Shown here: in pieces, positions 20,050 to 28,348 of the stretch
How positions within the stretch are numbered: the first letter of the stretch is position 1
Layout of the letters: every line of letters begins with the position of its first letter
From: Allomesorhizobium camelthorni
GTDB lineage: Bacteria > Pseudomonadota > Alphaproteobacteria > Rhizobiales > Rhizobiaceae
Assembly (NCBI RefSeq): GCF_011045125.1
Contig: NZ_JAAKZF010000004.1
Span: forward strand, 163,958-227,957
Length of the DNA: 64,000 nucleotides
Reading direction: 5' to 3'
The notes under the pieces: model-generated
The model's database searches: none
Told to the model about the DNA's origin: nothing
What the model saw: the letters and a program-made list of their open reading frames with translations, nothing else
Translations under genes and position numbers: made by a program

Positions 20050-20102
20050 GCTATGACGGCATTGCGGTGCAATCGTCGAGGCCGGGAGGACGCCAGACAG
20101 TC

Positions 20103-20771
20103 ATGAACGACAAACCGGCCAACAGCCGCGCCGGCTGGAAGCAGGACCCGGCGGGCGTGCGCAAGAACATTCTCGCCGTGGCAATGGAGGAGTTCGCCGC
20201 CAACGGGCTTTCGGGAGCGCGCATAGACGAGATCGCGGCAAAGACGAGCACGTCGAAGCGCATGATCTACTATTATTTCGGCGACAAGGAAGGCCTATAC
20301 GGCCATGTTCTCGAGGAAGCCTACCGGCAGGTCAGAACCGGCGAGCAGGAGCTTGAGCTGGATCATCTGCCGCCGGTCGAGGCGCTGAAGCTGCTCGCCG
20401 AATTTACCTTCGACCATCACAGCCGCCATCCGGATTTCATCCGGCTTGTCATGATCGAGAACATCCATGACGGGGCATATCTGGAACAATCCGAACTGAT
20501 CCGCCTGCTCAACGCCGGCGCCATCCAGAAACTCGAAGCGATCTGCCGGCGCGGACGGGACGCCGGCCTCTTTCGGGACGACGTCGCGCCGCTGGAACTG
20601 CACTGGCACATCAGCGCCCTCAGCTTTTTCAACGTCTCCAACCGGGCGACCTTCTCCCGGATCTTCGGCAACACCCTGTTCAGCCCCGAGGGCCAGCGGA
20701 CGCTGAAGGAACATCTGGTGGAAATGGTCGTCGGCCTTGCCTTGAAACCGGACCGGCGGTCGCGACGCTGA
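20103..20771 (+). CDS. TetR/AcrR-family transcriptional regulator
   Basis: The 222-residue protein has an N-terminal TetR helix-turn-helix (about residues 22-68: NILAVAMEEFAANGLSGARIDEIAAK and MIYYYFGDKEGLY) and a helical ligand domain. It is divergent from the putative quinate/shikimate operon, with two near-identical operator copies in between, so it is probably the repressor of that operon and of itself. ATG 20103 was chosen; the GGGAGG upstream is rather far (13 bp), and an in-frame GTG at 20067 is an alternative start. Confidence 0.9.
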   Translation: MNDKPANSRAGWKQDPAGVRKNILAVAMEEFAANGLSGARIDEIAAKTSTSKRMIYYYFGDKEGLYGHVLEEAYRQVRTGEQELELDHLPPVEALKLLAEFTFDHHSRHPDFIRLVMIENIHDGAYLEQSELIRLLNAGAIQKLEAICRRGRDAGLFRDDVAPLELHWHISALSFFNVSNRATFSRIFGNTLFSPEGQRTLKEHLVEMVVGLALKPDRRSRR

Positions 20772-20809
20772 GCGCCGCACCCGATCGGCAGTTCGTCAAC
20801 GCGCCCGGG

Positions 20810-20841
20810 CCAGTCGCGGCGGAGGGAACAGCCGCGACTGG
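20810..20841. terminator. Bidirectional terminator-like stem-loop
   Basis: CCAGTCGCGGC (20810-20820) and GCCGCGACTGG (20831-20841) are a perfect 11-bp stem with a 10-base loop. It lies in the 81-bp gap between the convergent TetR and OFA transporter genes. No strong U-run is present on either strand, so termination strength is uncertain. Confidence 0.6.
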
Positions 20842-20852
20842 AACGGAGAGCG

Positions 20853-22502
20853 CTAGAACATCTTCGCCGTCGTCTGCAGCGTGATCCACACGCCCCAGAG
20901 GATCGGAATGCCGACGGCAGCCCAGGCGAGCGCCGCCTTGGCGTCGAGACCGCCCTTGCCGATGCCGAAGGAGCCGGTATGGCTGGTCTGGCTCGCGGCC
21001 GTCTTGGCCTGCATGGCCCCGACTTCCTCATCCGACATGAACCACTTGTCCTCGAGCGGCTTGACGAGGAAGTTCGCGATGACGCCGAGCGCCAGCATGC
21101 CGGCCAGGATGTACATCGTGAAGTCGTAGACCTGCGCGCGAGGGATGCCCGCGTCGAGTTGGAATTCGCGGATGTAGTTCACCACCACCGGACCGACAAT
21201 GCCCGCCGTCGACCACGCGGTCAGCAGCCGGCCATGAATCGCGCCTACGAACTGCGTGCCGAAGATGTCGGCGAGATAGGCCGGGATGGTCGCGAAGCCA
21301 CCGCCATACATCGACAGGATGACGCAGAAGATTGCCACGAACATCAATTGGCTGCCGATATGGGCGGCAGTCGGCGCCAGCAGATAGAGGGCGATGCCGA
21401 GCAGCAGGAATGTATAATAGGTGTTCTTGCGGCCGATATAGTCCGACAGCGAGGCCCAGAAGAAGCGGCCCATAATGTTGAACAGCGACAGCAATCCGGC
21501 GAAGCCGGCGGCGATGCCGGCTATTGCCGTCTTCTGAGTGGCGTCGAGTTGATTGAACGCCAGGTCGGGCATGCCGATCAGCTTGCCGGCGAAGATTTCC
21601 TGCAACATCGGCGACGCCATGCCGATGACGCCGATGCCGGCCGACACGTTGAGCATCAGCACGGTCCAGATGAGCCAGAACTGCTTCGTCTTGTGCGCGT
21701 CGCGCAGATGGACGTGACGCGACGTGATCAGCGCCTTGGTGGCCGGCGGCGTCCAGCCGTCCGGACGCCAGCCAGCCGGCGGGATGCGGTAGCCGAAGGC
21801 GCCGCACAGCATCGAAATCGCGTAGAGCGCCGCCATGACGATGAAGGTCTGCCAGACGCCGACGGAGTCGGGCGTCTTAAAGTAGTTCATCAGGAAGTTG
21901 GCGAGCGGTGCGCCGATCATGGCCCCGCCGCCGAAACCCATGATGGCCATGCCGGTCGCCATGCCGCGGCGGTCCGGAAACCATTTGATCAGCGTCGAGA
22001 CCGGCGAGATGTAGCCGAGCCCGAGGCCGACGCCGCCGATGACGCCGGCGCCGAGCCACATCAGCCAGAGTTGATGCGTGATGACGCCGATGGCGGCGAT
22101 CACCATGCCGCCGCACCAGCATACCATAGAAGCGATCCCGGCCTTGCGGGGTCCGGCGCGTTCGAGCCAGCCGCCCCAGATCGCGGCTGCCGAGCCGAGA
22201 AAGACGAAGAACAGCGTGTACATCCAGCCGAGGTCGGAAACCCGCCAATCGCAGCTGGTCGTGAACAATGCCGAAACCAGGTTCAGGTCTGCGCAAACGA
22301 CCGGCTGGTCGATTCCAAGAGAGCGGGACAGCGGCAACCAGAAGACGCTGAAGCCGTATGCCATGCCGATGCACAGATGGATGGCGAGCGCTGCCGGCGG
22401 CACCAGCCAGCGGTTGAAACCCGGTTTGGCGATGATCCTCTCGCGGTCGAGAAAGCCGGCGCCGCCGATACCCCCCGTAAATGTTTCACTTCCTGCAGAC
22501 AT
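20853..22502 (-). CDS. OFA-family MFS transporter (oxalate/formate antiporter-like)
   Basis: The 549-residue inner-membrane protein has about 12 helices plus a hydrophilic insert near residues 240-290 and a C-terminal extension with one further hydrophobic segment. AIHLCIGMAYGFSVFW, LGLGYISPVSTLIKWFPDRRGMATG and AIHGRLLTAWSTAGIVGP are OFA-family hallmarks. Family members exchange or import small carboxylates such as oxalate and formate; the actual substrate is unknown. AGGAGG precedes ATG 22502. A sigma-54 promoter and a doubled palindrome lie upstream, followed by a sensor kinase/NtrC-type regulator pair, suggesting inducible expression by that pair. Confidence 0.9.
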   Translation of the reverse strand: MSAGSETFTGGIGGAGFLDRERIIAKPGFNRWLVPPAALAIHLCIGMAYGFSVFWLPLSRSLGIDQPVVCADLNLVSALFTTSCDWRVSDLGWMYTLFFVFLGSAAAIWGGWLERAGPRKAGIASMVCWCGGMVIAAIGVITHQLWLMWLGAGVIGGVGLGLGYISPVSTLIKWFPDRRGMATGMAIMGFGGGAMIGAPLANFLMNYFKTPDSVGVWQTFIVMAALYAISMLCGAFGYRIPPAGWRPDGWTPPATKALITSRHVHLRDAHKTKQFWLIWTVLMLNVSAGIGVIGMASPMLQEIFAGKLIGMPDLAFNQLDATQKTAIAGIAAGFAGLLSLFNIMGRFFWASLSDYIGRKNTYYTFLLLGIALYLLAPTAAHIGSQLMFVAIFCVILSMYGGGFATIPAYLADIFGTQFVGAIHGRLLTAWSTAGIVGPVVVNYIREFQLDAGIPRAQVYDFTMYILAGMLALGVIANFLVKPLEDKWFMSDEEVGAMQAKTAASQTSHTGSFGIGKGGLDAKAALAWAAVGIPILWGVWITLQTTAKMF

Positions 22503-22663
22503 GAAAAATTTCCTCCTCTCCGCCCTTGGTTCCCCTGGCGGTTATCGTCCTGTTACGTTGTTTGGCTGACCGCCGATCACTCCCCCGGCGATCGTCGGCG
22601 GGGTTCAGGGCCCCTGACGCTGTGGCATGCGAAATCCTCCTCATCGCTTGCGGGAAAAAGGCT

Positions 22664-22679
22664 TGCAACCTTCATGCCA
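22664..22679 (-). promoter_or_regulatory. Sigma-54 (-24/-12) promoter for the OFA transporter
   Basis: On the minus strand the sequence reads TGGCATG (22679-22673), four bases, then TTGCA (22668-22664), matching the RpoN consensus TGGCAYR-N4-TTGCW with the invariant GG-N10-GC spacing. Transcription would start near 22653, giving a leader of about 150 bases to ATG 22502. The adjacent regulator at 24798-26192 carries GAFTGA, the sigma-54 contact loop. Confidence 0.8.
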
Positions 22680-22725
22680 GCCGGCAGAGGCAATGATTTC
22701 AAAGGCTTATCGAGCGGAAGAGATG

Positions 22726-22770
22726 CCTATGGACAATTTGTCCGGACGCGCCGGACAAATTGTCCATAGG
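22726..22770. promoter_or_regulatory. Doubled palindrome: probable enhancer sites, also a strong hairpin
   Basis: A perfect 20-bp inverted repeat (arms 22726-22745 and 22751-22770, 5-base loop). Each arm contains a self-palindrome: GGACAA-T-TTGTCC at 22731-22743 and GGACAA-A-TTGTCC at 22753-22765. Their centres are 22 bp apart (two helical turns) and lie about 85 and 105 bp upstream of the predicted sigma-54 start, the usual place for NtrC/DctD-type activator sites. The hairpin also begins 11 bp after the kinase stop and might act as its terminator, but has no clear U-tract. Confidence 0.7.
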
Positions 22771-22780
22771 CCGAGCCGGC

Positions 22781-24805
22781 TCAGGCGGCTTCCGGCAGCC
22801 AGATGGTGAAGATGGTGCCGCTTCCCGGTTCGCTCTCGGCGGAGATCTTTCCGCCCTGACGGGTGACCAGCGTCTGGCTTATCGAGAGTCCGAGCCCGGT
22901 GCCTTCGCGACGCTTGGTCGTGTAGAAGGGATCGAACACTTTGTGCATGACCTCTCTCGACATGCCGATCCCGGTGTCGGCGACCTCTATCGCCACGCCG
23001 GGTCGTCCGTCCTGGTCGGCGTCGAGCGTGCGCAGGCGAAGGTCGCCGCCGTCCGGCATGGCATGGATGGCGTTTACGATGAGGTTGACCAGGACCTGCT
23101 GCAGTTCGGTCCTGTTCATCAGGATCAGCCGCGTCGACTGGTCTGATCTCGTCACCACGATCTCAGCCTTGTTGAGCAGGTGCTGCACGAGCGGAAGACA
23201 GTCGGAGAGGACCTCTTTCGGGGCATGGCGTTCGACATAGCCGGCATATTCCTCGGGCTTGGCGAACTGGAGCAGCTTGGTAACGATCTGGCTGATGCGC
23301 TGGACCTGCTCGTCGAGCAGGCGGAATTCCGTCTTCGCCTCGTCGGCCCGGTCGCCCATCACGCTGCGGACGACTTCCAGATTGCCCTGCATCACCGCGA
23401 TGGGATTGTTGATCTCGTGCGCGACGCCCGCGGTGATCTCGCCGATGGCCGCAAGCTTCTCCGACATGATGAGTTGCTTGGTCGTGGCTTCGAGCTTGCG
23501 GTTGGCCAGTTGCAATTCGCGCGTGCGCTCCTCGACGCGCGCGTTCAGCTCTTCGTTCCAGGAGCGCAATTCGCGGTCGCGATCCTGCAACTGGTCAAGC
23601 AGGTGATCGAGATGAAGCGCCACCCGGCCAATCTCGTCCTTGGCTTCGACGGGACCGGTTCGCGCGCCGAGATCGCCACTCTCTACTTTGGCGATGGTCC
23701 CGGTCATCCGCTCCAGCGGCATGAAGATGCCGCGCGCCCAACGCAGGAAGATCGGAATGCTGACGGCCGCAATCGCCAGGAAGGCGAGTGCGATGGTCAA
23801 AAGCGTCTCGTATTTGGCTTGCGTGAACGGCGCTTCCAGGAAGCCGACATAAAGCATGCCGACGCGTTTGCCGAAGCTGTCCAGGATCGGCTCGTAGGCC
23901 GAGATGTACCAGTCGTTGACCACGAAGGCGCTGTCGAGCCAGGTCCGCCCACTGTCGAGGACGGCCGATCGCACGATGGCCGAAACGCGCGTTCCGAGTG
24001 CGCGCCGGTCCTCAAACAGCCGGACATTGGTGCTGATGCGCACGTCGTCCAGGAAAAGCGTCGCGGTGCCCTGGCTGCCTTCGGGCAGGCTCGCTTCGCG
24101 ATAGACCAGATCGTTGATCGTATCGATGAAAACCAGGTTCCGGTTGAGCAGGCTTCCGCCGACGAGGGCCGCCGGCCGGCCATCGGTTAGCCGCGCTGGG
24201 CTGGCGGATTGCACTACCATGCCGCGCGTTTCCTCGGCGCGGTCGGTTGGAACGGCGTTCGGCGTCGGCACCAGTTCGACGCGGGCGCGTTCGGCCAGTT
24301 CGGGCGCGATGCCGGCGAGCTCCGAATTGTCGAAGATGTCGATGGCCGTCGACGGGGTTCCGGCGAACGCCGACATGATTATCGGCCAGTCAGCCCTGAA
24401 CGACGGCGCCGGCTGGTGGCGGGCCGAGGCTTCGATTGTGCCGTCCTCGGCGACGAGGAAGAGGAAGTCGAACCCGAGCGCTTCGCGGCTTTCCTCGAGA
24501 AGCGGGCCGATATCCGCGGCCGTCCCGCCAGCCTCTATCGCGTCGCGGAACCGCATCGATGCGCCCAGCGCCTCGACCTGTTCGCCCGTGTTCTCCAGGA
24601 TGCGCGCCAGATACTGGTGCGCGATGGTAAGGTCGCCACTGACCTTGGAGATCAGCATCGAATCGAACTTGGCGTTCCACCGGTAGATGGTCACGCCGAG
24701 CAGCAGCGGAAGGATGACCAGCGTTGGCAGGAGCGCGATGGCAAGGAGCCGAAAGCGGACCGAGCGCCCTCGCCCAGCGGTCTGGCTGGCCGGTATCTCA
24801 AGCAT
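22781..24805 (-). CDS. Membrane sensor histidine kinase (cache sensor, HAMP, HisKA)
   Basis: The 674-residue protein has TM1 at about residues 18-41, a periplasmic cache-like sensor of nearly 300 residues, TM2 at about 335-355, HAMP at about 356-408, a coiled coil, a HisKA domain with phospho-acceptor His463 in GVAHEINNP, and an ATPase domain with NLIVNAIHAM (N box), VADTGIGM (G1), FDPFYTTK (F) and GTGLGLS (G2). ATG 24805 overlaps the regulator stop by 8 bp (ATGCTTGA), which argues for it over an upstream start. It pairs with the NtrC-class regulator at 24798-26192 and probably senses a carboxylate outside the cell. Confidence 0.93.
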   Translation of the reverse strand: MLEIPASQTAGRGRSVRFRLLAIALLPTLVILPLLLGVTIYRWNAKFDSMLISKVSGDLTIAHQYLARILENTGEQVEALGASMRFRDAIEAGGTAADIGPLLEESREALGFDFLFLVAEDGTIEASARHQPAPSFRADWPIIMSAFAGTPSTAIDIFDNSELAGIAPELAERARVELVPTPNAVPTDRAEETRGMVVQSASPARLTDGRPAALVGGSLLNRNLVFIDTINDLVYREASLPEGSQGTATLFLDDVRISTNVRLFEDRRALGTRVSAIVRSAVLDSGRTWLDSAFVVNDWYISAYEPILDSFGKRVGMLYVGFLEAPFTQAKYETLLTIALAFLAIAAVSIPIFLRWARGIFMPLERMTGTIAKVESGDLGARTGPVEAKDEIGRVALHLDHLLDQLQDRDRELRSWNEELNARVEERTRELQLANRKLEATTKQLIMSEKLAAIGEITAGVAHEINNPIAVMQGNLEVVRSVMGDRADEAKTEFRLLDEQVQRISQIVTKLLQFAKPEEYAGYVERHAPKEVLSDCLPLVQHLLNKAEIVVTRSDQSTRLILMNRTELQQVLVNLIVNAIHAMPDGGDLRLRTLDADQDGRPGVAIEVADTGIGMSREVMHKVFDPFYTTKRREGTGLGLSISQTLVTRQGGKISAESEPGSGTIFTIWLPEAA

Positions 24806-26192
24806 TCCACGCCGCGCATTTGCGATCGACCGTTTTGCGCGAGACGCCGAGCCGGCGCGCCGCCTCGTCACGGTCGCCATTGGTCTCGGCCAGCACCGCC
24901 AGGATGTGCCGGCGTTCCATCTCGGCGAGGCTGCCGCCGGCTGCGCCGGACGTATTGCGTATTTGGCCCGCTCCGGAAAAGTCCTCCGGGAACCGCCCGA
25001 GTATGAGCGTGCGCTCGATCAGGTTGCGAAGTTCGCGGACGTTTCCCGGCCAATCGTACCGTGCCAGCGCCGACCGCACCGAATCCGGGATCGGCACTTG
25101 CGGCATGCCGAGTTGTTGCGACAGCTTGCGCATGAACAGCGTCGCAAGATCCTGCACGTCGTTGCCGCGGTCCTTCAGCGGCGGAAGACGAATCTGCATG
25201 ACGTTGATGCGGAAATAGAGGTCGGCCCGGAAGCGGCCCTTCTGCACTTCCTTTTCAAGTTCCGCATTGGTCGCGAAGATGAAGCGGAGGTCGACCGGTA
25301 TCTCGCGTTCGGAGCCGACCGGCCGGATGCGCCTGTCTTCCAGCGCGCGCAGCAGCTTGCTTTGCGTCGCGGGCGGCAATTCACCGATCTCGTCGAGAAA
25401 CAGCGTGCCGCCCTGCGCGTGCATGAACAGCCCCTCGCGCATAGTTTCAGCGCCGGTGAAAGCGCCCTTGAGGTGGCCGAAGAGTTCGCTTTCGATCATG
25501 TCGGGCGGTATCGCCGCGCAATTGACCGGAACGAACGGCTTGTCGACCCGGTCGGAGAGCGAATGCAACGATCTTGCCGCGACCTCCTTGCCGGTCCCGG
25601 ACTGCCCGGTGAGCAGCACCGAAGTCGGCAATGGCGCGACGCGCGCTATGGTGTCGCGTACATGGCGCACGGCGATGGATTCGCCGATCAGTTTGTCGCG
25701 CAGCAGGATGTGGTCGGAATTGGACTTGAGCTGGTAATTGAGCACGTAGTTCTCGCGCTGCAGGCGGACCCGGTCGAGACAACGCGCGACCGCGTTGAGC
25801 AGTTGGTTGGAGCGAAACGGCTTGAGCACGAAGTCGACAGCGCCCGCGCGCAGCGCCCGGATCGCGGTGTCGAGGTCGGCGAAGGCCGTCATCAGGATCG
25901 CGTCGGCGAAGAAGCCGATGGCGCGCTGCTCCGCCAGCCAGTCGACGCCGTTCTTGCCCGGCATGATGTTGTCGAGGATGACGACGTCGAAATGGTGCTC
26001 GTCGAGCTTGCGCGACGCCTCCTCGGTGTCGGCTGCCTCCTCCAGCCGCTTGCAGCGCGGCCCGAGCGTGCGCATGAGGAAGTTGCGCATCCCCGGCTCA
26101 TCGTCGACGATCAGGATCGACGCCTGCGCCAGCCACGGTCCGAATTCAGGATCGGCCGTCGGCTGACGCAGCTTCCAGATCGCCTCTGCCAT
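24798..26192 (-). CDS. Sigma-54-dependent response regulator, NtrC/DctD class
   Basis: The 464-residue protein has a receiver domain (phospho-acceptor Asp74 in VVILDNIMPGK, Lys124), an AAA+ domain with Walker A GQSGTGKE at about 196-203, the sigma-54 contact loop GAFTGA at 243-248, Walker B GTLFLDEIGE and arginine-finger region, and a C-terminal Fis-type helix-turn-helix (about 425-464, RRHILAVLAETNGDRDEAARRLGVSRKTV). It is complete, so it should activate RpoN promoters. The only RpoN promoter I see nearby is that of the OFA transporter. It is transcribed ahead of its kinase. Confidence 0.95.
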   Translation of the reverse strand: MAEAIWKLRQPTADPEFGPWLAQASILIVDDEPGMRNFLMRTLGPRCKRLEEAADTEEASRKLDEHHFDVVILDNIMPGKNGVDWLAEQRAIGFFADAILMTAFADLDTAIRALRAGAVDFVLKPFRSNQLLNAVARCLDRVRLQRENYVLNYQLKSNSDHILLRDKLIGESIAVRHVRDTIARVAPLPTSVLLTGQSGTGKEVAARSLHSLSDRVDKPFVPVNCAAIPPDMIESELFGHLKGAFTGAETMREGLFMHAQGGTLFLDEIGELPPATQSKLLRALEDRRIRPVGSEREIPVDLRFIFATNAELEKEVQKGRFRADLYFRINVMQIRLPPLKDRGNDVQDLATLFMRKLSQQLGMPQVPIPDSVRSALARYDWPGNVRELRNLIERTLILGRFPEDFSGAGQIRNTSGAAGGSLAEMERRHILAVLAETNGDRDEAARRLGVSRKTVDRKCAAWNA

Positions 26193-26403
26193 TATCGAAT
26201 CCTTCCGGTCGTCGAATGCTGATGATGGAAGTCATGATGATGGGTGACGTTCGTTCAGACAAGCCGGCCGACACCGGGCGCGAGCCGATCTCGAATCGAG
26301 GGCGGTTGCGTCCACGCCGCCGGGACCGGCAGCAGAAAGTTTCACGATTTATTCAGACGCGAATTCTTGCCGTCGAAATCCACGGGAAACCGCAGCGCCG
26401 AAT

Positions 26404-28308
26404 TCAGCTTTCCAGCAGCCACACTTGCATCGAGCCTTTTTGTCGATTGTTCCAGAGGTAGTACGGCAGCGCGGTAAGCTTGCTTTCCGAGGCCGCAGGC
26501 GGCGTACTCCTGTACAGGCTGTCTCCCCAGCCTTGGTCTTCGACGCGCTGCGCGGGGGCGGTCAGCGTGACCACGCCATCGAAGAGGTCGCCGCGTGACT
26601 CCGTTTCGATGCTTGCATCCCGCGGCAGTTTGAGCTGCTGCACCCGGCCTCCGGGATTATCAACCTCTTCGACGCAATAGACCAATGGCCCGCGCTTGAG
26701 CGCCACGCGGCCGACATCCTCCTTAACCGAGGGATGGGCATAGATGCGCTCCGGAGGCATCGGCAACTCGAGGGTGATCGTGTCCCCGGCACTCCATAGC
26801 CGGGAGATCGAAAGATAGCCGTTGCTGGTGCCGGACCCGACGTCGACCGGCTCGCCATTCACGGTCGCGCTGGCGCCTCGCGCCCAGCCGGGGATGCGGA
26901 GATTGACGGTGAACTCGGCTGGCGCGTCCGCGCTGATCTCGATCCTGATCGAGCCGGACCATGGATAGGCGCTGGTCTCCCGCAGGAACACATTTCCGTT
27001 TGCGAGCCGGACGTTCGTCGAAATGCCGCCGTAGAGGTGGAAGGCGATTGCGTCTTCGCTGGCCGAGACGAAATAGCCTCCGACCGAAGCGATGAGACGC
27101 GACGAATTCATCGTGCAGCATGGGCAGGTGTGCCAGGCCCATCGGCTGTGCCGCCCATCGCTGTCGAGCGGATTGGAGTAGAAATAGTGCTCGCCGTCGC
27201 GAGACAGCCCGGTCAACGCGCCGTTGAACAGAGCCTGCTCCATCACATCGGCATATCGGCCGTCGAGATCGAGATGGAGCATGCGCTGCGCCCAGAAGAT
27301 CAGCGCTACCGAGGCGCAGGTCTCCGCATAGGCCGTGTCGTTCGGCAGGTCGTAGTCTTCAGTAAAGCCTTCGTTCGCGGCCGCCGGACCCAGGCCGGAG
27401 GTGATGTAGATCTTCGAAGTCATGACATCGGCCCAGAGCACCTCGCATGCTTGCTTGAGGCTGTCGTCGTTCAGTTCCGCGGCGAGGTCGGCCATGGCGG
27501 AAAACATGTACATCGCCCGAACGGCATGGCCGACCACCTTGGTCTGCTCGCGCACCGGTCTGTGCGACTGGTTGTATTCGTAGCTCTTGGCCCAGAAATC
27601 CCTGGGGCTCTCGCCGCGCGCGACCGCTTCGTGGTCGAAATAATGCGGCTGGCGCCCGCGTTCGTTGATGAAATAGGCAGCGAGGTCGAGATGCTTCCTC
27701 TCTCCCGTCAGGCGATAGAGTTTTATCAGCGCCAGCTCGATCTCCTGGTGGCCGCAATAGCCGCGCTTCTGGCCGGGGTTCGGGCCGAAGGTCTTGCGCA
27801 CATGGTCGACATAGCGCTCAAGGATGTCGAGGAGCCGGCGCCGGCCCGTCGCCAGGAAGTAGGCGATGCCGCCCTCGAGCAGATGTCCCAGATTGTAGAG
27901 TTCGTGATTGTCGCGCAAATTGGTCCAGCGCTTGTCCGGCTCGCGCTGCAGGTACCAGCAGTTCAGATAACCGTCGGGAGCCTGCGCCTTTTCGAGATCG
28001 TCGACGATCTTTTCGATCCTGGCCTCGATATCGGCGTCGCGCCTGTGCGACAGTGCGTAGGACGCCGCTTCGATCCATTTGCCGACGTCGGAATCCCAGA
28101 ACACCTGCACCGTGAAATTGTGCTCGTTGCGCGGAAACCTCAGCGGAGGTGGCGGATTCGGCAGCGTCAGGGACTCCAATATGCCGTGCTTGCCAAGCTG
28201 GACGTGCTGGCTGGGAATGGTGCGTGTCAGCACCGTCTCCAGCCGCTCGCGCCAGAATTGCCCCTCCAGCGCGACATCGACGAACCGAACCGGCTTGAAC
28301 TCGTTCAT
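26404..28308 (-). CDS. Beta-L-arabinofuranosidase, GH127 (DUF1680)
   Basis: The 634-residue glycoside hydrolase has the complete GH127 active site. Glu313 (acid/base), Glu329 and Cys331 (ETC motif) and the CPCC motif (Cys397 nucleophile, Cys398) match the spacing E-16-E-x-C of Bifidobacterium HypBA1, where Glu, Cys, Cys and Cys hold zinc. It removes terminal beta-L-arabinofuranose from oligosaccharides or glycopeptides. No signal peptide is evident, so it acts on imported oligosaccharides. ATG 28308 has GGAGG 7 bp upstream. It ends an operon with a LacI regulator and a CUT1 importer, which presumably brings in the arabinofuranoside. Confidence 0.93.
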   Translation of the reverse strand: MNEFKPVRFVDVALEGQFWRERLETVLTRTIPSQHVQLGKHGILESLTLPNPPPPLRFPRNEHNFTVQVFWDSDVGKWIEAASYALSHRRDADIEARIEKIVDDLEKAQAPDGYLNCWYLQREPDKRWTNLRDNHELYNLGHLLEGGIAYFLATGRRRLLDILERYVDHVRKTFGPNPGQKRGYCGHQEIELALIKLYRLTGERKHLDLAAYFINERGRQPHYFDHEAVARGESPRDFWAKSYEYNQSHRPVREQTKVVGHAVRAMYMFSAMADLAAELNDDSLKQACEVLWADVMTSKIYITSGLGPAAANEGFTEDYDLPNDTAYAETCASVALIFWAQRMLHLDLDGRYADVMEQALFNGALTGLSRDGEHYFYSNPLDSDGRHSRWAWHTCPCCTMNSSRLIASVGGYFVSASEDAIAFHLYGGISTNVRLANGNVFLRETSAYPWSGSIRIEISADAPAEFTVNLRIPGWARGASATVNGEPVDVGSGTSNGYLSISRLWSAGDTITLELPMPPERIYAHPSVKEDVGRVALKRGPLVYCVEEVDNPGGRVQQLKLPRDASIETESRGDLFDGVVTLTAPAQRVEDQGWGDSLYRSTPPAASESKLTALPYYLWNNRQKGSMQVWLLES

Positions 28309-28348
28309 TCGAACGCCTCCGTTCCTGCAGTGAAGTGTAATGGCGTGC

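Noticed and set aside
22486..22668. Small leader frame of 60 codons in the OFA transporter 5' region
   Set aside because: It overlaps the transporter start in another frame, has no ribosome site after the predicted transcription start, and no recognisable product.
20979..22769. Long open frame antisense to the OFA transporter (about 595 codons)
   Set aside because: Composition is Arg/Asp/Glu/His-rich without motifs, and it covers the sigma-54 promoter region. The MFS transporter on the other strand is clear.
24687..26222. Long open frame antisense to the response regulator (about 510 codons)
   Set aside because: The minus strand encodes an intact NtrC-class regulator; the plus-strand frame is a GC-rich shadow with no ribosome site.
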